Shown: piece after piece, positions 8,668 through 17,667 of the stretch | Numbering within the stretch: the stretch's first letter is position 1 | Layout: each line of letters begins with the position of its first letter | NCBI GenBank assembly: GCA_937958045.1 | Contig: CALFXL010000070.1 | Location: forward strand, 1-50,437 | Reading direction: 5' to 3' | DNA length: 50,437 bases | DNA from: an uncultured Opitutaceae bacterium | Lineage (GTDB): Bacteria > Verrucomicrobiota > Verrucomicrobiia > Opitutales > Opitutaceae | The notes under the pieces: generated by a model | Databases searched by the model: none | The model's input: the letters and a program-made list of their open reading frames with translations, nothing else | What the model was told of the DNA's origin: nothing | Made by a program: the position numbers and the translations under genes

Positions 8668-9156
8668 TTAAGGAGCGACGTTGAGCCGCGAGCTGTTGCT
8701 TTCGTTGTCCGCGAGCAAGAAGCCCTGCTCTTTGTAGCAACGCAGCATGAAATGCGTGGAGGTCGACAAGACGCCTTCGATGCTCGAGAGACGCTCGGAC
8801 ACAAACAGCGCCACTTTCTGCAGCGACGCGCCCTTCACGAAAACCAGCAGATCGTATCCACCCGACATCAGGTAGCACGATTCCACTTCATCGAAGCGCG
8901 CGATGCGCTCCGCGAAACGATTGAAGCCACCGCCACGCTCCGGCGTGACTTTGACCTCGATGACCGCCCGTACCAAGGCTGCGGCGGCGGCCTCGTGCGA
9001 AAGATCGAGCACCGGACGCCAGCCGAGGAAGATGTTATCTTTCTTCAACTGCTCCAGGTGCTGTTCGACTTGCGACACGGAAAGCCCCGCGACTTGCGCC
9101 ATTTGCGCCGTCGAGAGGCTACCGCCTTCGAGTAACAGCTTTAGAACAGGATTCAT
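8668..9156 (-). CDS. Lrp/AsnC-family transcriptional regulator
   Basis: A 162-residue regulator. The N-terminal winged helix-turn-helix (about residues 1-55) contains GGSLSTAQMAQVAGLSVSQV. The C-terminal RAM/ligand-binding domain follows (VEVKVTPERGGGF; VESCYLMSGGYDLLVFVKG). It is expected to bind an amino acid and regulate its own operon, including the aminotransferase 24 bp downstream. The frame is open to 9219, but the ATG at 9156 gives the normal start. The 216-bp divergent region toward dedA should carry its operator. The short tail NESNSSRLNVAP is unremarkable. Confidence 0.85.
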   Translation of the reverse strand: MNPVLKLLLEGGSLSTAQMAQVAGLSVSQVEQHLEQLKKDNIFLGWRPVLDLSHEAAAAALVRAVIEVKVTPERGGGFNRFAERIARFDEVESCYLMSGGYDLLVFVKGASLQKVALFVSERLSSIEGVLSTSTHFMLRCYKEQGFLLADNESNSSRLNVAP

Positions 9157-9246
9157 AAGGGACCGCGACCTTCGCAGATCCACGAGGGGTGAATCCACAC
9201 AAAAGTGCGGGAAACTCATTTCTTCTCATCGCGATTTATGTAGTCG

Positions 9247-9271
9247 CGCGAACTTCCACCGTCAGTTCGCG
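9247..9271. promoter_or_regulatory. Inverted repeat CGCGAAC-N11-GTTCGCG between lrp and dedA
   Basis: Perfect 7-bp arms (9247-9253 and 9265-9271) sit midway in the divergent intergenic region. It could be an operator for the Lrp-type regulator or an RNA hairpin. It is GC-rich, unlike typical Lrp sites, so the assignment is weak. Confidence 0.3.
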
Positions 9272-9372
9272 GTCAGCGCCGCCATCCTCTTTTTCCGCCT
9301 CAACTAAATTTTCATCTCCCGTTTTCCGTTCTCGCCTGAACGCGAGTTCTTTCCCAAGCAAACCCTCCGCCG

Positions 9373-10017
9373 ATGTTCGAAGTCCTTTTGGATCATTTTC
9401 AAAGCTCACAGTGGTCACTCTGGGGACCGTTTCTCGTTCTCTTGCTTTGCGGGCTCGGCTTTCCCATTCCCGAAGACATCGTACTGATCACGGCGGGCGC
9501 GTTGGGCGTGATCGACGGACGTTCGTGGTTGTATGTCACCCTCTTCATGTACGCGGGCGTGATGCTGGGGGACTCGATCACATTTTTCGTCGGACGTTTT
9601 CTCGGTTGGAAAATCCTCCGCACACGCTGGTGCCAGCGTCTGTTTTCGCCGCCGAAACAAGCGCGCGTGCAAACGCTCTTTCATCGCTACGGATCGACCG
9701 TGCTTTTTGTCGGACGTTTTCTTCCCGGCCTGCGCGCACCGATCTTTTTCACCGCGGGATCGCTGCATGTTTCGTTTCTAAAGTTCCTCCTCTACGATGG
9801 TCTCGCCGCACTGGTCAGCGTGCCGATTTTTGTCTGGCTCGGCCACTGGCTGTGGACGCGCTTCCACGACGATATCGCGGAGTTCAACAAGGCCCTGGCT
9901 AAGACTCAGCACGCCACGCTGTATGTCGTAGGCGCAATCATCATCGCCGTGTTGATCGTTGCCTGGCGCGTTTACCGCAAACGCATGCGCAATCGTATCA
10001 GTGCAAGCGCCTTGTGA
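9373..10017 (+). CDS. DedA-family (SNARE-associated/VTT) membrane protein
   Basis: A 214-residue polytopic inner-membrane protein. DedA hallmarks are FPIPEDIVLITAG near the N-terminus, GDSITFFVGRFLG (about 67-79) and FVGRFLPGLRAPIFFTAG (about 112-129). A last membrane helix lies near residues 188-206, followed by a basic tail. DedA proteins are implicated in phospholipid (including undecaprenyl-phosphate) translocation and membrane homeostasis; the exact substrate here is unknown. It is divergent from the lrp-aminotransferase operon and 118 bp ahead of a response regulator. No clear terminator separates them, only a weak GGGTT/AACCC hairpin near 10024-10043. Confidence 0.85.
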   Translation: MFEVLLDHFQSSQWSLWGPFLVLLLCGLGFPIPEDIVLITAGALGVIDGRSWLYVTLFMYAGVMLGDSITFFVGRFLGWKILRTRWCQRLFSPPKQARVQTLFHRYGSTVLFVGRFLPGLRAPIFFTAGSLHVSFLKFLLYDGLAALVSVPIFVWLGHWLWTRFHDDIAEFNKALAKTQHATLYVVGAIIIAVLIVAWRVYRKRMRNRISASAL

Positions 10018-10135
10018 GCGCAACGGGTTCTGTAAAAACCCCGTCAATAAGCCAGTCTTTTGCACATTTAACCAACATAAAACTTAAGCCAACCTTATAT
10101 AGGTCGATGTTGGCACCCTTGGCTTACTCGACCTT

Positions 10136-10561
10136 ATGAATATTCTGATCGTCGACGATGATGAGGGCTTTCGAGATTTGCTAAACGAAGCACTCGGAAA
10201 CGACCCCTTGCTGGCGCTCACGCTGGCATCCAGTCCACATGAAGCATGGTGGTTATTGAGCGATCCGGCCAACCGTTTCGATCTCGCTATTATCGATATC
10301 AAGATGCGTGAGGCCACTGGGCTCGCGCTCCTAAAACGAATCCGCGAATGCCAGCGACAGCGACACTTGCCGGTGATCATGTGCAGCGGGACCAACGATC
10401 GCGAAACCATTCTCCACACCGGCCAGTTGGGCGCGAACTACTACCTCATCAAGCCGTTTAAAATGGAAACGCTCCTCAACAAAGTACACGAGCTCGGCCT
10501 TCGTCGGCGCGCGCCGCTCATTCATCAAAACGGGAGCACATCCCCGGTCGCCGCCGCGTAA
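10136..10561 (+). CDS. Stand-alone response regulator receiver
   Basis: A 141-residue REC domain with no output domain. The acidic pocket is D7-D9 (IVDDDE), the phospho-acceptor is D54 (IIDIKM), and S84 and K106 (YYLIKPF) complete the switch. The last about 20 residues are a short unstructured tail. It is CheY/Spo0F-like in architecture and must act on a partner protein or in a phosphorelay. No kinase is adjacent; the REC-kinase at 33341 is 23 kb away. The AT-rich leader 10060-10135 probably holds its promoter, but I could not match -35 and -10 boxes convincingly. Confidence 0.88.
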   Translation: MNILIVDDDEGFRDLLNEALGNDPLLALTLASSPHEAWWLLSDPANRFDLAIIDIKMREATGLALLKRIRECQRQRHLPVIMCSGTNDRETILHTGQLGANYYLIKPFKMETLLNKVHELGLRRRAPLIHQNGSTSPVAAA

Positions 10562-10610
10562 AGCTCACGTTTTCCCAGATGAACCCGCCGAGGCGCGTTG
10601 CACTGCCCGC

Positions 10611-10645
10611 AAAAAAAACCGGGTCGTTTACGACCCGGTTTTTTT
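10611..10645. terminator. Bidirectional Rho-independent terminator
   Basis: A perfect stem with arms of eight A or seven T plus CCGGGTCG/CGACCCGG closes a TTTA loop. It has an A-run on the left and a T-run on the right. It separates the convergent response-regulator gene (ends 10561) and acs (ends 10677) and serves both. Confidence 0.92.
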
Positions 10646-10676
10646 GCGCAACACGCGGTTGGCGGACTACCGCGAA

Positions 10677-12626
10677 TCACTCTTCCTGCTGTAAACTCGC
10701 GACGACCGAGAAGTCCTCCAAGGTCGAGGTATCGCCCTTCACCTGGCTGCCAGCGGCGATATCCTTGAGGATCCGTCGCATGATTTTTCCGCTGCGCGTC
10801 TTCGGGAGGCTGGCCGCGAAGCGCACCTGATCGGGTTTGGCGAGCGAACCGATTTCTTTGCCGACATGGCTGCGCAGCGACTCCTTGAGTTCGTCGGAAG
10901 CTTCGTGCCCCGCTTTCAAGGTTACAAAAACCACGAGCGACTGGCCCTTGAGATCGTCGGGCTTGCCCACCGCCGCGGCTTCGGCGACCGCCGGGTGCGA
11001 TACCAACGCACTCTCGACTTCCGCCGTGCCGATGCGGTGACCGGAGACATTCAACACGTCGTCGATGCGACCAACGATCCAGAAATAACCGTCTTTATCC
11101 TGACGCGCGCCATCGCCGGTGAAATACACTCCTGGAAACTCGCTGAAGTACGCCTGACGGAAACGCGCGTCGTCGTTCCAAAGCGTGCGTAACATCGACG
11201 GCCACGGCTTGGTGATGACGAGTTTTCCGCCGGTATTGCGCGGCACCTCCTTGCCGCGGTCATCGACGACCTTCGGCGCGATGCCGAAGAACGGCAGCGT
11301 AGCCGAACCGGGTTTCAGCGGCGTGACGCCTGGCAACGGCGTGATCGTGATCGCGCCCGTTTCCGTCTGCCACCACGTGTCAACGATGGGGCAACGCTTT
11401 TTGCCGATGAGTGTGTAGTACCACATCCACGCTTCCGGGTTGATCGGTTCGCCGACCGAACCGAGCAAGCGCAGCGAATCGAGGCGATGGCGCAGCACAT
11501 AGTTGTCGCCCCAACGCATGAACGCGCGGATCGCCGTCGGCGCCGTGTAGAGAATCGTCAGACCGTGACGATCGATCATGCGCCAGAAACGATCCGGCTC
11601 CGGTTGGTTGGGCGCGCCTTCGTAGATGAAGACCGTCGCGCCATTGCTCAACAAACCGTACACCACATAACTGTGCCCCGTAATCCAGCCGATGTCGGCC
11701 GAGCAAAAATAACGATCCGTTTCCTTGAGATCGAAAACGTAGTGCGAGCTCAGTTTCGCACCGAGCAGATAACCGGCGCTCGTGTGCAACACGCCCTTCG
11801 GTTTTCCCGTGCTGCCGCTGGTATAGAGAATGAAAAGCGGATGCTCGGAATCGAAGGCTTTTGCCTTGTGATAATTCGGCGCGCCTTCCCACGCGTCGTG
11901 CCACCAAACATCGCGGCCGTCCTTCATCTCGATGGGATTTCCGCAACGCTTGAGCACGAGCACCGTCTGCACGCTCGGTGCGCCTTCGAGCGCTTTGTCC
12001 ACATTCGGCTTGAGCTCGACGACTTTGCCGCGACGCCAGCCGCCATCGGCGGTGACAACGAGCTTCGCTTTGCAATCGTTGATGCGATCCTTGAGCGCTT
12101 CAGGACTGAAGCCGCCGAAGACGACTGTATGCACCGCGCCAATACGCGCGCAGGCGAGCATCGCGATCATCGCCTCGGGCACCATCGGCATGTAGATCGC
12201 GACGCGATCGCCTTTGGTGAGGCCCATGTTTTCAAAAACGTGCGCGAGACGGCACACGTGGAAATGCAGCTGACGATACGTCATCGTGCGCACATCGCCG
12301 GGCTCACCTTCGAAGATGATCGCGGCTTTGTTTTCGCGAGCCGTACCGAGGTGACGATCGAGACAGTTCTCGGCGACATTGAGGCGTCCGCCGACAAACC
12401 ATTTCGTGTCCGGCATCTTTCCTTTGCAGACTGTCTTGAACGGCTTGCGCCAGACCAGATGTTCCTCGGCCTGCCGTTTCCAGAACTTGTCTGGGCTATT
12501 GACAGATTCTGCGTACAGCTTTTTGTAGGCCGTCAGACTTCCAAGGTTTGCTTGGCGTTGAAACTCGGCCGAAGGCCTGAAAACCCGACTTTCTCGGGAT
12601 ACTGAGGTAATCGTTTGGTCTGTCAC
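10677..12626 (-). CDS. acs: Acetyl-CoA synthetase (AMP-forming)
   Basis: This enzyme activates acetate to acetyl-CoA through acetyl-AMP. From the GTG at 12626 the protein is 649 residues, the normal length. The adenylate-forming signature YTSGSTGKPKG is at 268-278, WWQTETG follows, then the hinge block (YFTGDGARQDKDGYFW, GRIDDVLNVSGHRIG). The acetylation-target lysine K614 sits in TRSGKIMRR and corresponds to K609 of E. coli. The frame is open to 13001, but that extension overlaps rho on the other strand. The start codon is GTG without a clear Shine-Dalgarno sequence, so a few residues of uncertainty remain. It is transcribed divergently from rho. Confidence 0.93.
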   Translation of the reverse strand: MTDQTITSVSRESRVFRPSAEFQRQANLGSLTAYKKLYAESVNSPDKFWKRQAEEHLVWRKPFKTVCKGKMPDTKWFVGGRLNVAENCLDRHLGTARENKAAIIFEGEPGDVRTMTYRQLHFHVCRLAHVFENMGLTKGDRVAIYMPMVPEAMIAMLACARIGAVHTVVFGGFSPEALKDRINDCKAKLVVTADGGWRRGKVVELKPNVDKALEGAPSVQTVLVLKRCGNPIEMKDGRDVWWHDAWEGAPNYHKAKAFDSEHPLFILYTSGSTGKPKGVLHTSAGYLLGAKLSSHYVFDLKETDRYFCSADIGWITGHSYVVYGLLSNGATVFIYEGAPNQPEPDRFWRMIDRHGLTILYTAPTAIRAFMRWGDNYVLRHRLDSLRLLGSVGEPINPEAWMWYYTLIGKKRCPIVDTWWQTETGAITITPLPGVTPLKPGSATLPFFGIAPKVVDDRGKEVPRNTGGKLVITKPWPSMLRTLWNDDARFRQAYFSEFPGVYFTGDGARQDKDGYFWIVGRIDDVLNVSGHRIGTAEVESALVSHPAVAEAAAVGKPDDLKGQSLVVFVTLKAGHEASDELKESLRSHVGKEIGSLAKPDQVRFAASLPKTRSGKIMRRILKDIAAGSQVKGDTSTLEDFSVVASLQQEE

Positions 12627-12747
12627 GTGAGTGGCTGATTTTTGGGGTTCGAAGCAGTGCGCTTGTAACAAAAGCGTGGCCCTTATCCCGACCTGAGTTT
12701 TGCGCGTCAAGCCCCGGAAACGTTCCCAAATTTTGCTCTTACCATTC

Positions 12748-13947
12748 ATGGACAATAAATCCCCCTCCGAGCCAGCGGCCGAAGCCGCCATTTCAGCGAC
12801 CGCTTCGCCTGCGCCGGCTCCCGCCGTTCCCGATAATACAATCCGCGTCGAAGGTGTGCTCGATATCGACACGCAAAAAGGTGGAAACGGCCAGCTTCTC
12901 GATCTCACCCGCAACGGCAAACGGCGCCCCACCGATGTCTTTGTACCCAAAGAATTGATACGCCGCTTCAAGCTCCGCGCGGGCAGCCTCATCTCCGGCA
13001 CCGCTTATCCCGCCGAAGGCAAATTTCCCAACCCGAAGATGAAGTTCATCGAGAAGGTGGACGGCCTCGAAATCGAAGAACGCCGCCACAAGCTCGACTT
13101 CAATTCGCTCACGACCGTTTCCCCCGATCAGCATCTCAAACTCGAATTGAAAGACGGTCGTCTCACGACACGCGCCGTCGATCTTTTCTGCCCCATCGGC
13201 AAAGGAACGCGCGGTTTGATCGTCGCTCCCCCGCGCACCGGCAAGACCACGCTCCTGCGCGACATGGCGCTCGGCGTTCTCGAAAATAATCCCGAGTGCC
13301 ACGTGATGATTCTGCTCGTGGACGAGCGCCCCGAAGAAGTCACCGATTTCAAACGCAGCGTGCCCGCCGAGATCTGGGCGTCGTCCAACGACGAACAACT
13401 CGATAGCCACATCCGCATCGCCGATCTTTGCATCGAGCGCGCGAAACGCCTCGTCGAAACCGGCAAACACGTCGTGCTCTTCGTCGACTCCATCACCCGC
13501 CTCGCGCGCGCTCATAATTCTTCGCGCAACTCCGGCCGCACCGGTTCGGGCGGTCTCGATGTGCGTGCGTTGGAAAAACCGCGTCAGCTCTTCGCCGCCG
13601 CGCGCAATACCGAAGAAGCCGGCTCGCTCACCATTGTCGCCTCCGTGCTCGTCGAAACCGGCAGCCGCATGGACGACGTGATTTTCCAAGAGTTCAAAGG
13701 CACCGGCAACATGGAGCTCGTGCTCGATCGCAAGTGCGCCGAAATGCGCCTCTGGCCCGCGATCAACATCGCCGCCTCCGGCACACGCAAAGAAGAACTT
13801 CTCATCGAGGCGAAGAAACTCGAAGGCATCCATTTCTTCCGCCGCGCCCTCGTCCAACAAAAGATCGAGGAAGCAACCGACACGATGATCACGCGCCTCT
13901 CTAAGACCAAAACGAACGACGAATTCCTAAAACTAATCGCCCGTTAA
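12748..13947 (+). CDS. rho: Transcription termination factor Rho
   Basis: Rho is the hexameric RNA translocase that ends transcription. The 399-residue protein has a short Ala/Pro-rich N-terminus, the cold-shock-like RNA-binding domain (residues about 35-115) and the ATPase core. The P-loop reads APPRTGKTTLL instead of the APPKAGKT of E. coli. The Walker B segment FVDSITRLARAHN is intact. The region equivalent to FDEPASRH reads NDEQLDSH, and the Q-loop (HNSSRNSGRTGSGGLD) is one residue shorter than in E. coli. The R-loop GTGNMELVLDRKCAEMR is conserved. These variants look like a lineage trait. It starts 121 bp from the divergent acs start. A long GGCGCCG/CGGCGCC inverted repeat follows the stop (13948-13995). 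Confidence 0.95.
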   Translation: MDNKSPSEPAAEAAISATASPAPAPAVPDNTIRVEGVLDIDTQKGGNGQLLDLTRNGKRRPTDVFVPKELIRRFKLRAGSLISGTAYPAEGKFPNPKMKFIEKVDGLEIEERRHKLDFNSLTTVSPDQHLKLELKDGRLTTRAVDLFCPIGKGTRGLIVAPPRTGKTTLLRDMALGVLENNPECHVMILLVDERPEEVTDFKRSVPAEIWASSNDEQLDSHIRIADLCIERAKRLVETGKHVVLFVDSITRLARAHNSSRNSGRTGSGGLDVRALEKPRQLFAAARNTEEAGSLTIVASVLVETGSRMDDVIFQEFKGTGNMELVLDRKCAEMRLWPAINIAASGTRKEELLIEAKKLEGIHFFRRALVQQKIEEATDTMITRLSKTKTNDEFLKLIAR

Positions 13948-14081
13948 GGCGCCGCGTATCTTTTTCGACGCCCGCAATTCCCGCTTGCCGGCGCCCTTTA
14001 AACTCTGAACAAATTCACCCTTTCCTACGCGTCAGCCGCGTGTTGGCGCAGTCGCCAGCCGAAGCCCGCAACCACACCTAC

Positions 14082-15842
14082 ATGCATAGTTTCTCCGAGC
14101 AATGTCTCGACATGGCCCGCGCCATCCTGGGCCACAACTTAGACGCGATCCAGCCCGACGGCACCCTTCTCTCCGCGCCGGGCGAGCAACCCCGCCCTGA
14201 CGAACCTGGGCATGTCGCGTATGCCTTGGGCGAGTACTACCGAGCCACCGGCGAAACTACGCTCAAAGGTTACGACCTCATCGATCTCGCGGCCCGCTGC
14301 ATCACCGCGCAGATGTTTACCGAGCCCGCCGCCGAAAACGGCCTCGCTTACGCTTCGCTCGGCCTCCTCTGCTACGGCCCGTCCAAAGAGCGCAACCCCG
14401 TCTGGGAACGCCTCGTCGAAGAAACCCGCCAGCGCATCGACAAGCAGCTGCTCCACCGCAGCGACTACGACAATCACTGGCAGGCTTTCAACATCGCCAA
14501 GGCTGTCGCGCGTTTCAGCTTCGGCCTCTCCAAGAAAGACGAAACCTCGCGCCTCATCGAGCGCCTGGTCGATCGCATCAGCCAGACCAGCTCCACCGGT
14601 TTCTTCGACGACTCCACCGAAGGCCTCGGCGGTAACTTCAATCTCTACGGCGTGATGAGCTTCGTGTTCATCCGCTCCGCCCTCCAACTCCACGCCAACA
14701 GCGGCGTTCGCGATCGCAAGCTCCCGACGCTCCGCACCTACGTGGAAAAATACATCAAGATGATGCCCGACCTCGTCCGCGCGGACGGTCTCGGTTGGGC
14801 GTTTGGCCGCGCCGCCGGCGCCTACGGCCAGATGCACTGCATCAGCCTCGTTCTCCAAGGTCTGCGTGATGGCTGGATCGCCGAGGATCAGAAACCGAAA
14901 TACTTCGATCTGCTCCGCCGCCTCTTCGTGTTTTTCTACGAAACCTACCTCGACCAAGAGCACGGGTTCCTCGATCTGCGCGACTCCGAGCGCACCGCGT
15001 ACAGCCAGCACACGACCCGCATGGCCAACTTCGACGCCGCGCGTTATCTATGCCAGTGGTCGCGTCTCGCCAAGACCGTGCAGATGCCTTCCGGCGTCGC
15101 CAAGCCAGAGCCCGCCAAAACCGTCGGCCGCTTCGTCATCTTCGATAAATCCAATCGCAAGGAACAGGGACTCTTCCTCTATCGCGACGCCGAGAGCGGC
15201 CTGCACGCGCAGATCCCGCTCATCAGCTCCGGCTCGACGCTCGTCGCCGACTCGCTGCCCTTCCCCCACTGCCCGGGCATCTTCGACTGGCCGAATAATA
15301 TCTACGCGCCGATCATGCTCCCCGAGCTGACCTTCGGCGAAAACGTGACCATCCCCGCTTTCTACGGAAAGAACTGCGTCACCGGTCTCGGCCTCCGCAA
15401 CAGCTTCTATTTCCGCTACGAACAGCCCGATCTCATCAACACCAAGGAAGAGATCGTCAAAGGCCTCGGCAGCGCGAAGGTCCAGTGGAACTTCGCCGGC
15501 AACAAGATCAGCGCCGAGTTCGCCTACACCGTGAAACAGCAAGTCACGTTGGACAAATTCCGCTTCATGCTTGCGATCGCCGCGCCACACTCGAAGTACC
15601 GCGTCGGCGGTTCGCTCGCCCTCGGCGCCGAAGGCCATCGCTGCACCGTGCAGAAGGACGACTTCCAGGCCACTTGGCAGGAAACCGAAGTGGTCAGCGA
15701 AGATCCGCTCTATCGCACCAATTACGGCAAGATCCACTATCTGCAGCACCTCGTGCGCGATCATCCGCTGATCATGCGTCCGGGCCAGACCTACCGTCTC
15801 GCCGTCAACTTCGAACCTGACGTCGTCCACGTCGAAGGCTGA
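14082..15842 (+). CDS. Unrecognised 586-residue protein, possibly an alpha/alpha-toroid plus beta-sandwich
   Basis: The N-terminal about 320 residues are helical with repeated aromatic/Trp patterns (DYDNHWQAFNIAKAVARFSFG; ADGLGWAFGRAAGAYGQMHC). The C-terminal about 240 residues are beta-rich. This two-part design recalls carbohydrate-active alpha/alpha-barrel lyases and DUF2264-type proteins, but no catalytic residues can be named. No signal peptide is seen, so it is probably cytoplasmic. The frame extends to a GTG at 14040; the ATG at 14082 is preferred without Shine-Dalgarno support. It lies between rho and hisF on the same strand, and neither neighbour suggests a function. Confidence 0.7.
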   Translation: MHSFSEQCLDMARAILGHNLDAIQPDGTLLSAPGEQPRPDEPGHVAYALGEYYRATGETTLKGYDLIDLAARCITAQMFTEPAAENGLAYASLGLLCYGPSKERNPVWERLVEETRQRIDKQLLHRSDYDNHWQAFNIAKAVARFSFGLSKKDETSRLIERLVDRISQTSSTGFFDDSTEGLGGNFNLYGVMSFVFIRSALQLHANSGVRDRKLPTLRTYVEKYIKMMPDLVRADGLGWAFGRAAGAYGQMHCISLVLQGLRDGWIAEDQKPKYFDLLRRLFVFFYETYLDQEHGFLDLRDSERTAYSQHTTRMANFDAARYLCQWSRLAKTVQMPSGVAKPEPAKTVGRFVIFDKSNRKEQGLFLYRDAESGLHAQIPLISSGSTLVADSLPFPHCPGIFDWPNNIYAPIMLPELTFGENVTIPAFYGKNCVTGLGLRNSFYFRYEQPDLINTKEEIVKGLGSAKVQWNFAGNKISAEFAYTVKQQVTLDKFRFMLAIAAPHSKYRVGGSLALGAEGHRCTVQKDDFQATWQETEVVSEDPLYRTNYGKIHYLQHLVRDHPLIMRPGQTYRLAVNFEPDVVHVEG

Positions 15843-15877
15843 CCTGCGCTCCGGCGCAAAGTATCCGGCAACAGGTA

Positions 15878-15946
15878 ACAAGTTCCACGAGGACGAGCCC
15901 CCCACCGCGCTGTCTTCTTGGAACTGAAACTTGGCCCTTGGAACTT
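15878..15946. repeat. Degenerate inverted intergenic repeat (TTGGAACT type)
   Basis: The left arm ACAAGTTCCAC (15878-15888) is complementary to the right arm cluster CTTGGAACT, AAACTTGG and CTTGGAACTT (15917-15946). It sits between the 586-residue gene and hisF, ending 12 bp before the hisF start. It resembles the elements at 29320-29426 and 42019-42133 in layout. Confidence 0.5.
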
Positions 15947-15957
15947 CTCTTCGTCAC

Positions 15958-16719
15958 ATGCTTAGCCGCCGCATCATTCCCTGCCTCGACGTCACCAATG
16001 GTCGCGTCGTCAAAGGCGTGAAATTCCAAGAGCTGCGCGACGCCGGCGATCCTGTTGAGTGCGCCAAAGCTTACGATGCGCAAGGCGCGGACGAACTCGT
16101 TTTTCTCGATATCACCGCGTCGAGCGACGGCCGTGGAATCATGCACGATGTTGTCGCGCGTACGGCTGAGCAGTGTTTCATGCCGCTCACCGTCGGCGGC
16201 GGTTTGCGCTCCGTCGATGACATCGAAGCGATGCTGAAAAGCGGCGCCGACAAAGTTTCGCTCAACACCGCCGCCATCAAAAATCCGCAGCTCATCGCGG
16301 ATGCGTCGCGCCGATTCGGCAATCAATGCATCGTTGTCGCGATCGACGCCAAACGCGAACCCGACGGCAAATCGTGGCGCGTGTACACGCACGGCGGTCG
16401 CAACCCCACCGAACTCAACGCCGTCGATTGGGCCAAAAAAGCGGTCTCGCTCGGCGCAGGCGAAATCCTCCTCACATCGATGGATCGCGACGGCACGGGC
16501 GATGGTTATGACGTGCCGCTCACGCGCGCGATCAGCGACGCCGTGGAAGTGCCGGTCATCGCCAGCGGCGGCGCCGGCAAGATGGATCATTTCGCCGAAG
16601 TCCTCGACGAAGGCCGCGCCAGCGCCGTGCTCGCCGCGAGTCTTTTTCACTTCGGAACTTTCACCGTTCCTCAGGTGAAAGACTTCCTCGCCAGCCGCCA
16701 GATTCCCATTCGTCGCTGA
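15958..16719 (+). CDS. hisF: Imidazole glycerol phosphate synthase cyclase subunit HisF
   Basis: HisF is the cyclase half of the HisFH complex. It turns PRFAR plus ammonia into imidazole glycerol phosphate and AICAR in histidine synthesis. The 253-residue TIM barrel has catalytic D11 (IIPCLDVTNGRVVKG) and D130 (VVAIDAKR), and phosphate-binding loops GGG (80-82) and ASGGAG. The start at 15958 gives the canonical MLSRRIIPCLDV. HisH and the other his genes are not in the window, so the pathway is dispersed. A weak T-rich hairpin region follows the gene (16780-16798). Confidence 0.97.
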   Translation: MLSRRIIPCLDVTNGRVVKGVKFQELRDAGDPVECAKAYDAQGADELVFLDITASSDGRGIMHDVVARTAEQCFMPLTVGGGLRSVDDIEAMLKSGADKVSLNTAAIKNPQLIADASRRFGNQCIVVAIDAKREPDGKSWRVYTHGGRNPTELNAVDWAKKAVSLGAGEILLTSMDRDGTGDGYDVPLTRAISDAVEVPVIASGGAGKMDHFAEVLDEGRASAVLAASLFHFGTFTVPQVKDFLASRQIPIRR

Positions 16720-16866
16720 CCCGCCGGCACCGTTTCCCCCGCATCGCGGTCGCATCGCACACAAGGCGTGTTTTTGCGTAAACCGCGCGTTTTTTTTGCG
16801 TGCGGCCCTTGACGACACACGCCCACGCGTAACTCCCTATCGACAAGTTTTCATCGCCTCGCCAAC

Positions 16867-17631
16867 GTGGCCCGCGTGGAAAAGGATAGTCCCCAGCCCG
16901 ATGCGTCGCCCGCGTGGTTTCAGCCCACGCGCTGGAGCGTCGTGCTGGCCTCCGCCCGTTCGCAGACGCCCGGCGCGAAAAACGCGCTCGCGGAACTCTG
17001 CAAAACCTACTGGCAACCGCTCTACTCGTTCGCGCGCCGCCGCGGTCACGATCATCACCGCGCGCAGGATATGATTCAGGGATTTTTCCTGAGCCTCATC
17101 GAAAGCAAATCGCTCTCGCGCGTGGATCCGCACAAAGGAAAATTCCGCAGCTATCTCCTCGCTTCGCTTCAAAACCACATGGCGAGCGAACACACGCGCG
17201 ACAACGCGCAGAAACGCGGCGGCGGCATGACATTCGTCTCGCTCGACGATGATTCGTCCGAAGAACGCTTCAAAGCGAGCACGCCCGACTCCTCACAGCT
17301 TTCTGCCGAAACCGTCTTCGAACGCGAATGGGCGATCGCCGCCATCGAAGCCGCGATCAGCCGGCTCGAGGAAGAATTCGTCAAACGCGGCAAACGTCAC
17401 GTTTTCCAAGCCCTCAAGCCTTACCTGCTCGGCGACCAACCGCCCGGCGCGTACGACAAAACCGCTGCCGAGCTGGGCCTTTCCGCGGGTGCGATTCGCA
17501 CCGGCGTTCATCGCTTGCGTCATGATTTCCGGCTGCACTTGCGCCGCGAAATCGCCAAGACCGTCGACACGCCCGATCAGATCGACGAGGAGATGCGCCA
17601 TCTGCGCGCGACATTGGGCAACGCACGTTAA
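16867..17631 (+). CDS. ECF-type RNA polymerase sigma factor
   Basis: A 254-residue sigma-70 family protein of the ECF type seen in Planctomycetes and Verrucomicrobia next to Ser/Thr kinases. The region 2-like part contains WQPLYSFARRRGHDHHRAQDMIQGFF and FRSYLLASLQNHM. The region 4 helix-turn-helix is TAAELGLSAGAIRTGVHRLRHDFR (about residues 200-223). A middle acidic linker (DDDSSEERFKAST) separates them. The start codon is GTG. A TTGACG hexamer at 16809-16814 could be a -35 box, but its -10 partner is poor. It lies 36 bp upstream of the kinase-WD40 gene, so it is probably an operon in which kinase and sigma factor act together. Confidence 0.85.
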   Translation: MARVEKDSPQPDASPAWFQPTRWSVVLASARSQTPGAKNALAELCKTYWQPLYSFARRRGHDHHRAQDMIQGFFLSLIESKSLSRVDPHKGKFRSYLLASLQNHMASEHTRDNAQKRGGGMTFVSLDDDSSEERFKASTPDSSQLSAETVFEREWAIAAIEAAISRLEEEFVKRGKRHVFQALKPYLLGDQPPGAYDKTAAELGLSAGAIRTGVHRLRHDFRLHLRREIAKTVDTPDQIDEEMRHLRATLGNAR

Positions 17632-17667
17632 CATTTCCCCTGCATTCTTCGCCCGGAGCCGCACCCC

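Noticed and set aside
10060..10100. TTGCAC and TTATAT as a promoter of the stand-alone response regulator
   Set aside because: The spacing of about 29 bp is too long for a sigma-70 promoter.
16809..16837. TTGACG hexamer as a promoter of the sigma-factor gene
   Set aside because: No acceptable -10 box at 16-18 bp, so it is kept only as a remark in the sigma-factor entry.
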